A stretch of 40,843 bases of DNA, from assembly GCA_027485145.1 (NCBI GenBank), contig JAIXRO010000137.1, forward strand, positions 1 to 40,843, read 5' to 3'. The position numbers and the translations under genes are program-made. Under the pieces are notes generated by a model. It ran no database searches and had not been told where the DNA came from. It worked only from the letters and a program-made list of their open reading frames with translations. Source of the stretch: Hyphomonadaceae bacterium. GTDB taxonomy: Bacteria; Pseudomonadota; Alphaproteobacteria; Caulobacterales; Hyphomonadaceae. Numbering within the stretch: the stretch's first letter is position 1; the number at the start of each line of letters is the position of its first letter. Below, one piece after another: positions 1 through 8,177 of the stretch.

Positions 1-2
1 CG

Positions 3-269
3 AACACGTTGCGGACCGTCTTCATCTATGGCGGCAATTGGCTCGCCGATCCTGTGGATCCGCCGGGGCTTTCATATAACAAGACGTTCGGCCGCTCCTC
101 GAACCAGGAAATGCTGACGGGCGGGCACAATCTCGTCATCGCACCGGACGAATTCGTCTTCTTCCGCCCGCACCAGAGCGAGGCGGTGTTCCTGCAATTC
201 GGCGACATTGCGGTTTACGAAGATGGCCGCATTACGGGGCGCTGGCCGGTCTTTCCGGCCTCGGCCTGA
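3..269 (+). CDS. DSD1/D-threonine aldolase-like PLP enzyme, C-terminal fragment
   Basis: The 5' end lies outside the window; the frame is open from the first bases and stops at 267-269. The visible 88 or so residues end in FFRPHQSEAVFLQFGD followed by RWPVFP. I recognise this as the C-terminal domain of fold-III PLP enzymes of the D-threonine aldolase / D-serine dehydratase (DSD1) family. In that family the C-terminal beta-domain carries the metal-binding His/Cys residues near the active site; only its last part is visible, and the PLP lysine is off-window. The exact substrate (D-threonine, D-serine or another 3-hydroxy-D-amino acid) cannot be told. An 84-nt gap separates it from the acyl-CoA dehydrogenase downstream, so co-transcription is possible. 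Confidence 0.7.
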   Translation, partial: NTLRTVFIYGGNWLADPVDPPGLSYNKTFGRSSNQEMLTGGHNLVIAPDEFVFFRPHQSEAVFLQFGDIAVYEDGRITGRWPVFPASA

Positions 270-353
270 CGCGCGGTCCACGTAGTTTTCCGAATACCCT
301 GACCTGCGCACCCATGCCGAGATGGTGCTTGGCATCAGAGGGATGGGCGCGAC

Positions 354-1484
354 ATGGATGGAAGCTTCGAACCGGTCCGGCCCTATGCCGGTGCTGACCC
401 TGCCTTTCGCCGGCACGTGGACACATTTCTGGACTCGGCTCTCACCGAGCCACTGCGCGCCGCCGGGCGGGCAACGACCGGCCTCAAGTCGTCGCCGCCG
501 GCCTGCGCCGCGTGGAGCGCCATCCTTCGGGAACAAGGCTGGGCTGCGCCTTCCTGGCCAGTTGAACACGGCGGCGCCGGCTGGACCACCGCCCAGCGCC
601 TCTGCTTCGAAAATGCCTGCGCCGAGCGGGACGCGCCGCTGATCCAGTCGTCGGGCGTGCGAACCATCGGCCCCCTGATCATCGCGGAAGGGTCTGCCGC
701 TCAAAGGGCCCGTTACCTGCCCGCCATCCTCGATGGCCGGCATGAATGGTGCCAGGGCTTTTCCGAACCCCAGGCCGGATCGGATCTCTCCGCACTGAAT
801 CTGCGGGCCGAACGGGACGGAGATGATTTCGTCCTTACAGGGAGCAAGCTTTGGACAAGCTTTGCGCAGTACGCGACGCATATGTTCCTGCTCGCCCGCT
901 GCGATCCATCTAGCAAGGGCGGTGACGGCCTCGTGTTCCTGCTGGTGGAGATGGACCGACCGGGCATCCATGTCCGGCCCATCCGCTTTATCGACGGCGA
1001 ATGCGAAACCAACGAAATATTCTTCGACGGTGTGCGCACACCCGCCCGCGACCGGATCGGAGACATTGGCCAGGGCTGGAAAACGGCCAAGCGGCTGATG
1101 GCGATCGCGCGGTCCAACAACACGACGACCGGCATGTTGCGTCGCGCGCTGCGCGCAGCACGGCTGGAATGCGCGCTGGCGGGCGAGATCGACGCGGAAA
1201 TGCTTGGCAAACTCGCGGGCTTGTCTCAACGGATCGACACCTTCGAAGCGCTCGAACACCACACCGTCTCGCAGCAGATCAATATCGATGCGGCCTCTTC
1301 CACCTCCATGCTGAAACTGATGGCGACAGAGCTGCATCAGTCGATCACGGAAGTGGGCCTTGAATGCGCGCCGGCCAGCGCATTTGTGCAGGCCAAGTAT
1401 CTCGCCACCCGCGCCGCGACGATCTACTCCGGCACCAGCGAAGTGCACCGAAACATTCTGGCCCGCGCCATCGGCTGCCCCTGA
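354..1484 (+). CDS. Acyl-CoA dehydrogenase family protein
   Basis: The 376-aa protein has the acyl-CoA dehydrogenase layout: a helical N-domain (about 1-130), a central beta-domain beginning at CQGFSEPQAGSDLS (FAD and substrate contacts), and a C-terminal helical domain ending in YSGTSEVHRNILAR. The start is the ATG at 354, with a purine-rich GAGGGA about 10 nt upstream. The family oxidises acyl-CoA thioesters to 2-enoyl-CoA and passes electrons to ETF. The position that holds the catalytic Glu in MCAD-type enzymes (YEG) is Ser here (YSG). The alternative helix-G Glu of the isovaleryl-CoA type (ER after GW) reads AR. It may therefore use another base or act as a non-catalytic partner subunit. 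The gene sits between the DSD1 fragment and a cytochrome c gene; its substrate is unknown. Confidence 0.85.
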   Translation: MDGSFEPVRPYAGADPAFRRHVDTFLDSALTEPLRAAGRATTGLKSSPPACAAWSAILREQGWAAPSWPVEHGGAGWTTAQRLCFENACAERDAPLIQSSGVRTIGPLIIAEGSAAQRARYLPAILDGRHEWCQGFSEPQAGSDLSALNLRAERDGDDFVLTGSKLWTSFAQYATHMFLLARCDPSSKGGDGLVFLLVEMDRPGIHVRPIRFIDGECETNEIFFDGVRTPARDRIGDIGQGWKTAKRLMAIARSNNTTTGMLRRALRAARLECALAGEIDAEMLGKLAGLSQRIDTFEALEHHTVSQQINIDAASSTSMLKLMATELHQSITEVGLECAPASAFVQAKYLATRAATIYSGTSEVHRNILARAIGCP

Positions 1485-1515
1485 TGCTCGGCCCCGGATG
1501 GACGCACCGGAGCAC

Positions 1516-1531
1516 TGCGTAGATTTACGCA
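1516..1531. promoter_or_regulatory. Perfect palindrome TGCGTA-N4-TACGCA, candidate operator
   Basis: TGCGTA GATT TACGCA is a perfect 6-4-6 inverted repeat in the 112-nt gap between the dehydrogenase and the cytochrome c gene, about 66 nt before the latter's ATG. Its left ten bases (TGCGTAGATT) recur at 6332-6341 and, inverted, at 8168-8177, both intergenic. The 16-bp dyad size resembles Crp/Fnr-type sites, and a Crp/Fnr regulator is encoded at 6938-7807, but the link is inference. Confidence 0.4.
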
Positions 1532-1596
1532 TAGACGCCGGGAGGATCGCGGGAAACAATCGGCCAAAGGAAGCCCACCATATCAGGAGCCCGCAC

Positions 1597-1974
1597 ATGG
1601 CGAAATTCACAGGCGTTCGTTCATCGGTACTGGCGCTTTCGCTCGCGGCGGTCGCCGCTTCGATGGCCGCGTGCACCAGCACCGACCCCGCGCGCGCCGC
1701 CGCACCGGCAAACGCCATGCCGGAAATGCCGGGCCGCGCCTTTGCCCAGCGAACCTGTGCCGGATGCCATTCCATCGAGCGCACCGGCGACAGTCCGCAC
1801 CCGGACGCCCTGCCGTTCCGGCGGATTTCAGAGCATTATCCTGTCCGCGATCTCGAAGAGGCCTTCGCCGAAGGTATCTTTGTCGGCCATCCGGACATGC
1901 CGCCCTTCAAGCTCTCCCCCGAGGAGATCGACGACCTGCTGGACTATCTGGAGGCCATCCAGGATCCGGTCTGA
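1597..1974 (+). CDS. Class I c-type cytochrome, lipoprotein
   Basis: A 125-aa exported protein. AGGAG at 1585-1589 fixes the start at ATG 1597, although the frame is open further upstream. The N-terminus is a lipoprotein-type signal ending in SMAAC, so the protein is probably lipid-anchored in the periplasm. The single haem motif CAGCH covalently binds haem c, and the later GHPDMPPF supplies the likely axial Met. The C-terminal helix (SPEEIDDLLDYLEAI) is typical of small monohaem class I cytochromes. It likely carries electrons for a periplasmic dehydrogenase or the respiratory chain; the partner is not identified. It is preceded by a palindromic operator candidate at 1516-1531. Confidence 0.85.
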   Translation: MAKFTGVRSSVLALSLAAVAASMAACTSTDPARAAAPANAMPEMPGRAFAQRTCAGCHSIERTGDSPHPDALPFRRISEHYPVRDLEEAFAEGIFVGHPDMPPFKLSPEEIDDLLDYLEAIQDPV

Positions 1975-2112
1975 ACCTGAAAGCGAGCGTTAACGTAAAT
2001 TCCCACGCTCAATGGACAATGGACGCGCTGCTTGCCGCAGCGTCCGTGTTCCTTTGCTTCCCAATCTGTGCATCATCGCCCCAAAAACGAGACAACATCC
2101 TTGGGGAGAGCC

Positions 2113-3801
2113 ATGCATTACGCTGAACTGAAACAAGCGCGCGAAGAACTGACGGGACCCGGCGGGCCGTTCGAGATTGTCGAAGCCGACATTCTGGGCC
2201 AGCGCATCCGCACGTTCCGGAATGCCCCGCCCAGCGTACGCGAAGTCTGGCTGTCGACACTGCAGTTCGCAGACCGTCCTTACCTGATCTACGAAGACGA
2301 ACGGCTGACCTATGCCGACTCGCACAAGCTGGCGAATGCAGTGGCCAGCTGGCTGATGGCTCAAGGCGTGAAGCCGGGCGACCGCGTCGCCATCGCGATG
2401 CGGAACTTTCCGGAGTGGATGCTGATCTACTGGGCCTGTGTTTCCATTGGCGTTGCCGTCGTCGGCATGAATGCGTGGTGGACGGCTGAAGAGATGGCAT
2501 ACGGCCTGACCGATTCGGCGCCCAAGGTCCTGTTCCTCGATGCCGAACGCCTGGCCCGCGTCAAGGAGCGGCCCGAGATGGTGACAGGCATGAAACTCGT
2601 CGGCGTGCGCATCCCCGATGCACCCGCCAACATCATTCCCTGGGCGGACGTGATTGCCAATGGCGGCGCCCTCCCGGATGTCGCCGTCGATCCGGATTCG
2701 GATGCCTGTATTTTCTATACGTCGGGAACCACAGGCTTTCCGAAAGGCGCGCAGCTGACGCATCGCGGCTGCGTCGCAAACCTGATGAACATACAATACG
2801 CCGGGGCGTCGTCCGCGCTCGCGATGCAGCGGGCCACTGGCCTAGAGCCGCCCGCAACACCGCCTGTACCCGTCACGCTGATCACTACGCCCTTGTTTCA
2901 CGTCACCGCGAACAATTGTGGCGCCTACGCAGCGACCGCTGTCGGCGGCGCACTCGTACTCATGTATCGCTGGGATGCAGGCGAGGCGCTGCGCCTGATC
3001 GAGCGGGAACGTATCAGCGGCATGAGCGGCGTGCCGGTCATGGCGCGCGAGTTGATCAACCATCCGGATTTCGAGAAGACCGATACGTCCAGCCTGCTGG
3101 CGCTCGCCGGCGGCGGCGCGCAGGTACCGCCCGACCTCGTGCTCAAGATTGAATCCAAGGTCGCAACGGCCCGTCCGGGAACAGGCTATGGCATGACTGA
3201 GACCTGCGGAATCATCACGTCGATTTCAGGAGATTTCTTTGTCGACAAGCCGGACAGTGCCGGCCCCAGCATGCCGAACTTCGAAGTAAAGTGCGTGGAC
3301 GAAAATGGCCGGACGGTGGGTCCCGGAGAAATCGGTGAACTGTGGGTACGCGGATCATCGGTCATCAAGGGGTACATCAATCGCCCGGACGCAACTGCTG
3401 CATCGATCGTCGATGGCTGGCTGCAGACCGGCGATGTCGCCCGGATCGACGAGCATGGCTTCATTTATATTGTGGACCGCAAGAAGGACATGGTGCTGCG
3501 CGGCGGGGAAAACGTCTACTGCGCAGAGGTCGAGGCTACGCTCTACCGTCATTCGGCGATTGCCGAATGCTGCGTATTCGGCGTGCCGGATGACCGGCTG
3601 GGCGAGGAAGTCGGAGCCGCCATCGTTCTGAAACCGGGCGAGGCCCTGACCGACGCGGTGCTGCGCGAGCATTGCGCGGCGATCATGGCGAAGCACAAGA
3701 TCCCGCGCTACGTCTGGTTCCTCGATGAACCCCTGCCCCGGAATGCGAGCGGCAAGTTCCTGAAGCGCGAATTGCGAGACCGCCTTAGTCCGAAAGCCTA
3801 G
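2113..3801 (+). CDS. Acyl-CoA synthetase (AMP-forming, class I adenylate-forming)
   Basis: A 562-aa ANL-superfamily enzyme. I chose ATG 2113 because GGGGAGAG lies just upstream and the protein then begins MHYAELKQ; the longer frame from 2032 lacks such a site. Visible motifs are the P-loop-like YTSGTTGFPKG (about residue 202), the adenylate motif TGYGMTETCG, the hinge region YIVDRKKDM followed by RGGEN, and the C-terminal lysine motif NASGKFLKREL (about 549). The enzyme activates a carboxylic acid to acyl-AMP and then acyl-CoA, in keeping with the dehydrogenase two genes upstream. Chain length or aromatic/steroid specificity cannot be decided from sequence. A bidirectional terminator follows. 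Confidence 0.9.
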   Translation: MHYAELKQAREELTGPGGPFEIVEADILGQRIRTFRNAPPSVREVWLSTLQFADRPYLIYEDERLTYADSHKLANAVASWLMAQGVKPGDRVAIAMRNFPEWMLIYWACVSIGVAVVGMNAWWTAEEMAYGLTDSAPKVLFLDAERLARVKERPEMVTGMKLVGVRIPDAPANIIPWADVIANGGALPDVAVDPDSDACIFYTSGTTGFPKGAQLTHRGCVANLMNIQYAGASSALAMQRATGLEPPATPPVPVTLITTPLFHVTANNCGAYAATAVGGALVLMYRWDAGEALRLIERERISGMSGVPVMARELINHPDFEKTDTSSLLALAGGGAQVPPDLVLKIESKVATARPGTGYGMTETCGIITSISGDFFVDKPDSAGPSMPNFEVKCVDENGRTVGPGEIGELWVRGSSVIKGYINRPDATAASIVDGWLQTGDVARIDEHGFIYIVDRKKDMVLRGGENVYCAEVEATLYRHSAIAECCVFGVPDDRLGEEVGAAIVLKPGEALTDAVLREHCAAIMAKHKIPRYVWFLDEPLPRNASGKFLKRELRDRLSPKA

Positions 3802-3832
3802 CGCTGGCGGGCCGGGGATGCGTCGTGCCGCC

Positions 3833-3867
3833 AAAAAAAAGCCCGCAGCTCATGGCTGCGGGCTTTT
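3833..3867. terminator. Bidirectional rho-independent terminator
   Basis: Eight A residues (3833-3840), a perfect 9-bp stem GCCCGCAGC / GCTGCGGGC (3841-3849 and 3855-3863) with a 5-nt loop, then TTTT. It serves the plus-strand synthetase gene and the minus-strand TonB-dependent receptor gene, which converge here. Confidence 0.9.
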
Positions 3868-3891
3868 CCGTTCAATGTGCGAAACGTGCGA

Positions 3892-6201
3892 TCAGAAGTC
3901 TTTCTTCACGCGCACGCCGTAGAAGCGCGGCGGGCCAGCGATGAAGGTCGGGATACCGAACGCATCCCCGGTGTTGCCAGCGTCGATGAGGTAGTTCTCG
4001 TCGAAAAGGTTGGTGACATAGCCTTCAACGGCCAGGCCATTCTCAAGGGTCAGTTCAGCCGTAAGGTTGAACAGGTCGTACGCGTCTTCCGAGAGCAGGT
4101 CCCGTTCGGTGTTGTCGAAATAGACGTCCGACTGCCAGACGACACTCGGGATCACGCGCAGTTCTCCGATGCCGACGTCCTTTGTGAACACAGCGGCGAG
4201 TGAGGCCGTGTGATCTGGCGACAGTCGAAGGCGGTTACCGCCGAATTGCTGCGGGCGTCCGTCCACTTCGTCCTCGAAGCGCGCTTTGTTGTAACCATAG
4301 CTGGCAACGAACGTCGCCGCGTCGGTCGGTGACCAGATCGCCTGAGTCTCAAGGCCATAGCTCGTGGCATTACCTGCGTTGAGTGGCACGATTTGACCGT
4401 TGGCGTTGACGACGGACGATTGGAAGTTGGTGTAGTCGTAGAAGAATACCGAGGCATCGAGACCCAGTTGGCCGCCGAACGTGAGGCCCTTGGCACCCAC
4501 TTCGTAGCTGTCGACTTCTTCCGCAGGCAGAAGACTGAAGCGATTGGCCGCATTGGTCGTCGAGGCTGTGATCACTTCCGGACGCCGGCCACGGGCGATG
4601 TTGCCGAAGAGGTTCCATTCGCTCGTCAGTTCATAGATTGCAGCCACACGCCATGTGGTGCCGTCAAACTCATCCGAGGAGGTCAGACGGGCCCGGCCAT
4701 TGGCGTTCGGAGCCGCTGGCGTCGCCGCGGTGGCGAAGACGCCGCCGAAAGTGAGGTTCGACGGGCCATTGAGATTGCCGACTTCGATGCCGGTTGTCTT
4801 TTCTTCCTGGGTGAAACGCACGCCGGCGGTGACTTCCAGGCGGTCGGTGACGTCCACGCTGGCGTCTGCAAACACGTCATATGACTCGGTCTTGCCTGTG
4901 TTGGCAAAGAACTCGTTGTGGATCGGCTTGAGGCGAAGACCGCGGGCGAGCGGGTTCAGGTTGATTGCCGGCAGCGTGTTCACGTCTGGCGCGTTTGGCG
5001 GGCGGATGAAGCCGCCGAGGAAGGCCTGAAGCGCACGCTCGTCATAGGTGAGCGGCACATACTGACGGCCATCTTCGTTCGTATAGCTGACGCCCGCAAA
5101 GCCGCGGACCCGGCCGCCGTTGTCATAGTTGAGGCGGAACTCCTGGCTGAACTGGTCGCCTTCGGCGTCCTCGGCGAAGATCAGCAGCGGCAGGCCGAAA
5201 CCATCCGGATCGAACACTTCGAGGCTCTCGAAGCTGCGCGCGCCGGTGATCGAGTTCAGCGTCAGCGCGTCCGAGATATCCCAGCGGCCGAGCAGCGTGG
5301 TGGAGAGCACTTCGCGGTCGAGGCCAAGCTTCTCTCCGCCAAGGAAGTTGCCGAAGCTGTTGAGGTTGGCCGGATCGCCGGCGTCCACAGACTCGCCCGG
5401 AAGCGGGGCATAGAGGCCGGACTTGAAGCTCGTGCCCGACGGATTGTCCTGCTGGTAGTTCACGATCAGGTCGAGGCGCATTGCGTCATTCGGCTCGACG
5501 GCGATCGAGGCCCGCACGGCCTGCATGTCCTGGCTGTTGAAGTCTTCTTCATTCGGGTTGAGGCTTTCGACATAGCCATCCCGCTTGCGCGACCGGGCCG
5601 CAAGACGGAAGGCCACCACATCGCCAAAAACCGGGCCGGTCACGTGGCCGCCGAAATACTCTTCACCGAAATTGCCGATACCGGCTTCGATGCTGCCACC
5701 GAATTCAAACTCGGGCTTGGCCTGGATGATGTTGACGCCGCCGATCAGGGCGCCGCGCCCGAACAGGGTCGGCTGCGGACCTTTGGCCACCTCGATACGT
5801 TCCATGTCGAACAGTTCGACAATCGAGCCGCGCGAACGCGATATCGACACACCGTCCTGGAACACGGCGATACGCGGTTCGATGTTGGCTTCGCCGCTGT
5901 CCGACGTAATGCCGCGGATCACGAAGCCGGGGTTGTTGGGGCTCTGCTCCTGAACTTCGAAACCCGGGACGAAGCGGGCGACGGCATCAAACTCGTCAAG
6001 GCCGAGATCGTCGAGGAATTGGGCATCCAGCGCGGTCACGGCGACCGGAACGTCCTGCAGGTCCTGTTCGCGTTTCTGCAGGGTGACGGTGATCGTGTTC
6101 TGGACCACCGGCTCGTCGGCAGTCTCCTGGGCATGCACGACGGGCGCGCTGACCGAGGCGAGGCCGAGCACCGAGACGGCGCTGAAGAGAATGGATTTCA
6201 T
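3892..6201 (-). CDS. TonB-dependent outer-membrane receptor
   Basis: A 769-aa protein starting at the ATG at 6201, with AGGAG 8 nt upstream; a longer in-frame ATG at 6219 lacks a ribosome site. A signal peptide (about 1-24, ending VVHA) is followed by a plug domain with TITVTLQKREQDLQDVP, the FVIRGI element and RIEVAKGPQPTLFGRGA. A large beta-barrel ends in the terminal-Phe motif GVRVKKDF required for outer-membrane assembly. The sequence is of the type common in sphingomonads and caulobacters, where such receptors import siderophores, vitamins, glycans or lipophilic substrates using TonB energy. The substrate is not evident. A degenerate copy of the TACGCA-type motif lies at 6240-6255, about 40 nt upstream of the start. 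Confidence 0.93.
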   Translation of the reverse strand: MKSILFSAVSVLGLASVSAPVVHAQETADEPVVQNTITVTLQKREQDLQDVPVAVTALDAQFLDDLGLDEFDAVARFVPGFEVQEQSPNNPGFVIRGITSDSGEANIEPRIAVFQDGVSISRSRGSIVELFDMERIEVAKGPQPTLFGRGALIGGVNIIQAKPEFEFGGSIEAGIGNFGEEYFGGHVTGPVFGDVVAFRLAARSRKRDGYVESLNPNEEDFNSQDMQAVRASIAVEPNDAMRLDLIVNYQQDNPSGTSFKSGLYAPLPGESVDAGDPANLNSFGNFLGGEKLGLDREVLSTTLLGRWDISDALTLNSITGARSFESLEVFDPDGFGLPLLIFAEDAEGDQFSQEFRLNYDNGGRVRGFAGVSYTNEDGRQYVPLTYDERALQAFLGGFIRPPNAPDVNTLPAINLNPLARGLRLKPIHNEFFANTGKTESYDVFADASVDVTDRLEVTAGVRFTQEEKTTGIEVGNLNGPSNLTFGGVFATAATPAAPNANGRARLTSSDEFDGTTWRVAAIYELTSEWNLFGNIARGRRPEVITASTTNAANRFSLLPAEEVDSYEVGAKGLTFGGQLGLDASVFFYDYTNFQSSVVNANGQIVPLNAGNATSYGLETQAIWSPTDAATFVASYGYNKARFEDEVDGRPQQFGGNRLRLSPDHTASLAAVFTKDVGIGELRVIPSVVWQSDVYFDNTERDLLSEDAYDLFNLTAELTLENGLAVEGYVTNLFDENYLIDAGNTGDAFGIPTFIAGPPRFYGVRVKKDF

Positions 6202-6239
6202 GGGAGGCTCCTGTTGCACCTGCGAAGGCGCCGTTGCCC

Positions 6240-6255
6240 TACGCAGATTACGTGA
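6240..6255. promoter_or_regulatory. Degenerate TGCGTA/TACGCA-type dyad upstream of the receptor
   Basis: TACGCAGATTACGTGA shares the AGATT core and ACG half-sites with the perfect palindrome at 1516-1531. It sits about 40 nt upstream of the receptor start, where an operator or core promoter would lie. Weak on its own; listed because of the recurring motif. Confidence 0.2.
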
Positions 6256-6331
6256 CGCAGGCGCGACAGTTTATTTTCAGGATTACGACATTGCCCGCGG
6301 TCCGATCCGCGCCCGTTGGCCAGCGTTGGCG

Positions 6332-6341
6332 TGCGTAGATT
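6332..6341 (+). promoter_or_regulatory. TGCGTAGATT motif copy
   Basis: Exact copy of the left part of the palindrome at 1516-1531, in the gap between the receptor and the small gene at 6473. It continues with CCG, as does the copy at 8168-8177. Function unknown; a regulator half-site is the simplest idea. Confidence 0.25.
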
Positions 6342-6472
6342 CCGGCCCTCAATTCATCGTTGCATTCATGAGATCGCTAAGTTCGACCCGGCCAGCATTG
6401 CGTCAGGTTGGGGCGGTCGCTCGATGTTCCAAGCCCGGGAGCTGCCGAAGTGACAACGCAAAGGAGACCCGC

Positions 6473-6757
6473 ATGTCGCAGGACCTGACTCCCGCATTCA
6501 GTGCTGTCTTTCCGGACGCCCAATCCGAAACGCGTTCCCTGCTCCGCCCCGTGGTCACCGGTTTCGAACCTGCTGACACCGTCTGCCCGCTTGAAGCGAG
6601 GATGCAAGAAGTGAAGTTCGCCTGCGAGAACGCGCCACCTGGCGGAAAGCAATGCGCGTCCCTGCGGTACTACCAATCGGCAGAACGCGCCCGGGTTTCC
6701 GGCGATGAAGCCGAGTGCATCCGCAGGCTTGCCGCGGCCGAAAAAGCGCTCGCCTAG
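6473..6757 (+). CDS. Small helical protein with a paralogue at 16561-16800
   Basis: 94 aa starting at ATG 6473 with AAGGAG at 6461-6466. The C-terminal 51 residues (from MQEVK to EKALA) match the C-terminal half of the protein encoded at 16561-16800 at 27 of 51 positions, including YQSAE and the ending KALA. The domain looks like a helical hairpin. The N-terminal part (FPDAQSETRSLLRP) is unlike the paralogue. This copy has four Cys residues, three of them inside the shared domain where the paralogue has none. There is no signal peptide or membrane segment. I do not know a named family or function. A strong terminator follows at 6881-6923. Confidence 0.7.
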   Translation: MSQDLTPAFSAVFPDAQSETRSLLRPVVTGFEPADTVCPLEARMQEVKFACENAPPGGKQCASLRYYQSAERARVSGDEAECIRRLAAAEKALA

Positions 6758-6880
6758 ACCGTTCAAACCGCAGTCGTGCCATTGCCCCCTCCAGGCCAAT
6801 GACACGGCATACGGCGTGTACGGACTTTCCGGCTCATGTACCCACACGCTGCATGCGCTGGTTCGGTTTGAGTGCTTACT

Positions 6881-6923
6881 GGGCGGCAACACGGTGTCAG
6901 AGCCGTTGTTGCCGCCCGTTTTT
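6881..6923 (+). terminator. Rho-independent terminator
   Basis: GGGCGGCAAC (6881-6890) pairs with GTTGCCGCCC (6908-6917), with further ACGG/CCGT pairing inside, followed by G and TTTTT. It terminates the small plus-strand gene. There is no A-run on the other side, so it is less suited to the convergent regulator gene that ends at 6938. Confidence 0.85.
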
Positions 6924-6937
6924 CATCGACCCAGCGA

Positions 6938-7807
6938 TCACGCCGCGCGCGACGTCCGCAAATAGGCAGGATCGAAATCGGCGAGCCGCTCGAGGCTTTC
7001 ACAATTGAGCAGATCCACGCGTCCGCGCCGGACGCACAGAAGTCCCGTCAGGCGCAGCTGCCGCATGACCCTGTTGAGATGTTCGGGCGAAAGACCAAGA
7101 ACGTCGGCCACCACATATTGCGACAACGGACAATCAAACGCATTCACCTTTGGCGCCCCCCCGAGCGTCAGGCGTTCGCAGAGCTCCAGATAGAAATGCG
7201 CCGTCCGTTCGCGGGCATTGCGGCGCCCGAGACTGACGATGCGCTCTTCAAGCATCGCGCCCGCCCGCGCCGCATCCCACAGCATGTACCGCGCAAGTCC
7301 TGGCGCTCGCATGAGGGCACTGGAGAGTTCGCTGACATCGACTTCGGAGACTTCTGCGGCTGTTATCGCCCGCACGGAGTGATCGGTTTCCAGCCCGGAA
7401 GCATCAGCGGACGTGACAGCGAGAAGCCCGATCAGGTCACCCGGCAGGTAGATGGACAACACCTGCCGTCCGCCGGACGGAAGCGTACGGTAGGCGTAGG
7501 CCCATCCCGCCTCAAGTATGAACGCATGTGTAAACGCGGTGCCGCGCTGGATCAGTTCATCATCGGCTTCAAAAGCCCGCCGGCGCACTGTAAGTGCATC
7601 GAGTGCTTCGCGATGTTCCAGAGGCAAATGCGCAGCCGTTGTCAGGCGCCGCGATAACGGCCTGTGAAGCGCAAGGACGTCCGGGTATGGGCCGGGCTCA
7701 GGAAAAGAGTCCGTTGGCGGTTGCCCTGACCAGCCTTTAAGGGCATCCGATGACGCAAACGCAGTATCAGACTGCGGAGGCTCAGGCGCCTTCGGTTGAT
7801 TGCTCAC
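6938..7807 (-). CDS. Crp/Fnr-family transcriptional regulator
   Basis: About 289 aa from a GTG at 7807; no ATG lies in a suitable place and the ribosome site is weak, so the start is uncertain. The cyclic-nucleotide-binding-like jelly roll (YRTLPSGGRQVLSIYLPGDLIGL is characteristic) is followed by a winged helix with DCPLSQYVVADVLGLS and PEHLNRVMRQLR as the recognition region. No N-terminal Cys cluster for a [4Fe-4S] centre is seen, so it is not a classical oxygen-sensing Fnr. It belongs to the broad alphaproteobacterial group of such regulators whose ligand is generally unknown. It lies 8 nt downstream of the Lmo0937-type gene on the same strand, so the two are probably co-transcribed, and it could bind the dyads in the 7960-8274 region. 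Confidence 0.85.
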   Translation of the reverse strand: MSNQPKAPEPPQSDTAFASSDALKGWSGQPPTDSFPEPGPYPDVLALHRPLSRRLTTAAHLPLEHREALDALTVRRRAFEADDELIQRGTAFTHAFILEAGWAYAYRTLPSGGRQVLSIYLPGDLIGLLAVTSADASGLETDHSVRAITAAEVSEVDVSELSSALMRAPGLARYMLWDAARAGAMLEERIVSLGRRNARERTAHFYLELCERLTLGGAPKVNAFDCPLSQYVVADVLGLSPEHLNRVMRQLRLTGLLCVRRGRVDLLNCESLERLADFDPAYLRTSRAA

Positions 7808-7815
7808 GGCCCGGC

Positions 7816-7959
7816 TCAGCGCCGGCCCTGGATGAACTGCACCAGCACGATGATGATCGCCACCACGATGAGGATGTGGATGAACCCACCCAACGTGTAA
7901 GAAGTCACAAGACCAAGGGCCCATAACACAAGTAATACGATTGCGACTGTCCAGAGCAT
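7816..7959 (-). CDS. Lmo0937-family small membrane protein
   Basis: A 47-aa peptide starting MLWTVAIV at the ATG at 7959, with AAAGGAA upstream. It is almost entirely two hydrophobic segments separated by TSYTLGGFIH and ends in IQGRR. This is the typical pattern of the Lmo0937 family (DUF5670), widespread tiny inner-membrane proteins of unknown function often seen near stress genes. A longer frame to 8034 exists but its extra residues are not family-like. Confidence 0.85.
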   Translation of the reverse strand: MLWTVAIVLLVLWALGLVTSYTLGGFIHILIVVAIIIVLVQFIQGRR

Positions 7960-8122
7960 TGGGCCAGTTCCTTTTTCTGAGTTGGCGCCGCCAATGCAAC
8001 GCGGGATAATTTGGTTCGAGTACTGAGGGGCCAACGGACCGCCGGCACATCTGCCGTTAGACCTTCAACTCCCTTGGATTTATGCGGCGATGTGGCCCGG
8101 CACTCTCCCGACCCACGAACGC

Positions 8123-8140
8123 AGCTAATCTTTGTTAGCT
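8123..8140. promoter_or_regulatory. Palindrome AGCTAA-N6-TTAGCT
   Basis: A perfect 6-bp inverted repeat with a 6-nt spacer, about 150 nt upstream of the sensor gene's chosen start. A second GGCTAA half-site occurs near 8199. A dimeric regulator site is plausible; the regulator is unknown. Confidence 0.35.
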
Positions 8141-8167
8141 TTGCTCATTTCCCGGCGGCAGCATCGG

Positions 8168-8177
8168 AATCTACGCA
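8168..8177 (-). promoter_or_regulatory. TGCGTAGATT motif copy (inverted)
   Basis: On the minus strand this reads TGCGTAGATTCCG, matching the copy at 6332 over 13 bases and the palindrome at 1516 over 10. Confidence 0.25.

Noticed and set aside
72..1784. Open minus-strand frame of 570 codons
   Set aside because: Antisense to the acyl-CoA dehydrogenase and cytochrome c genes, with no domain and Arg/Ala-rich text typical of a GC-rich shadow.
4918..6255. Open plus-strand frame of 445 codons
   Set aside because: Lies wholly antisense to the TonB-dependent receptor, whose plug and barrel motifs are clear; the frame has no recognisable domain.
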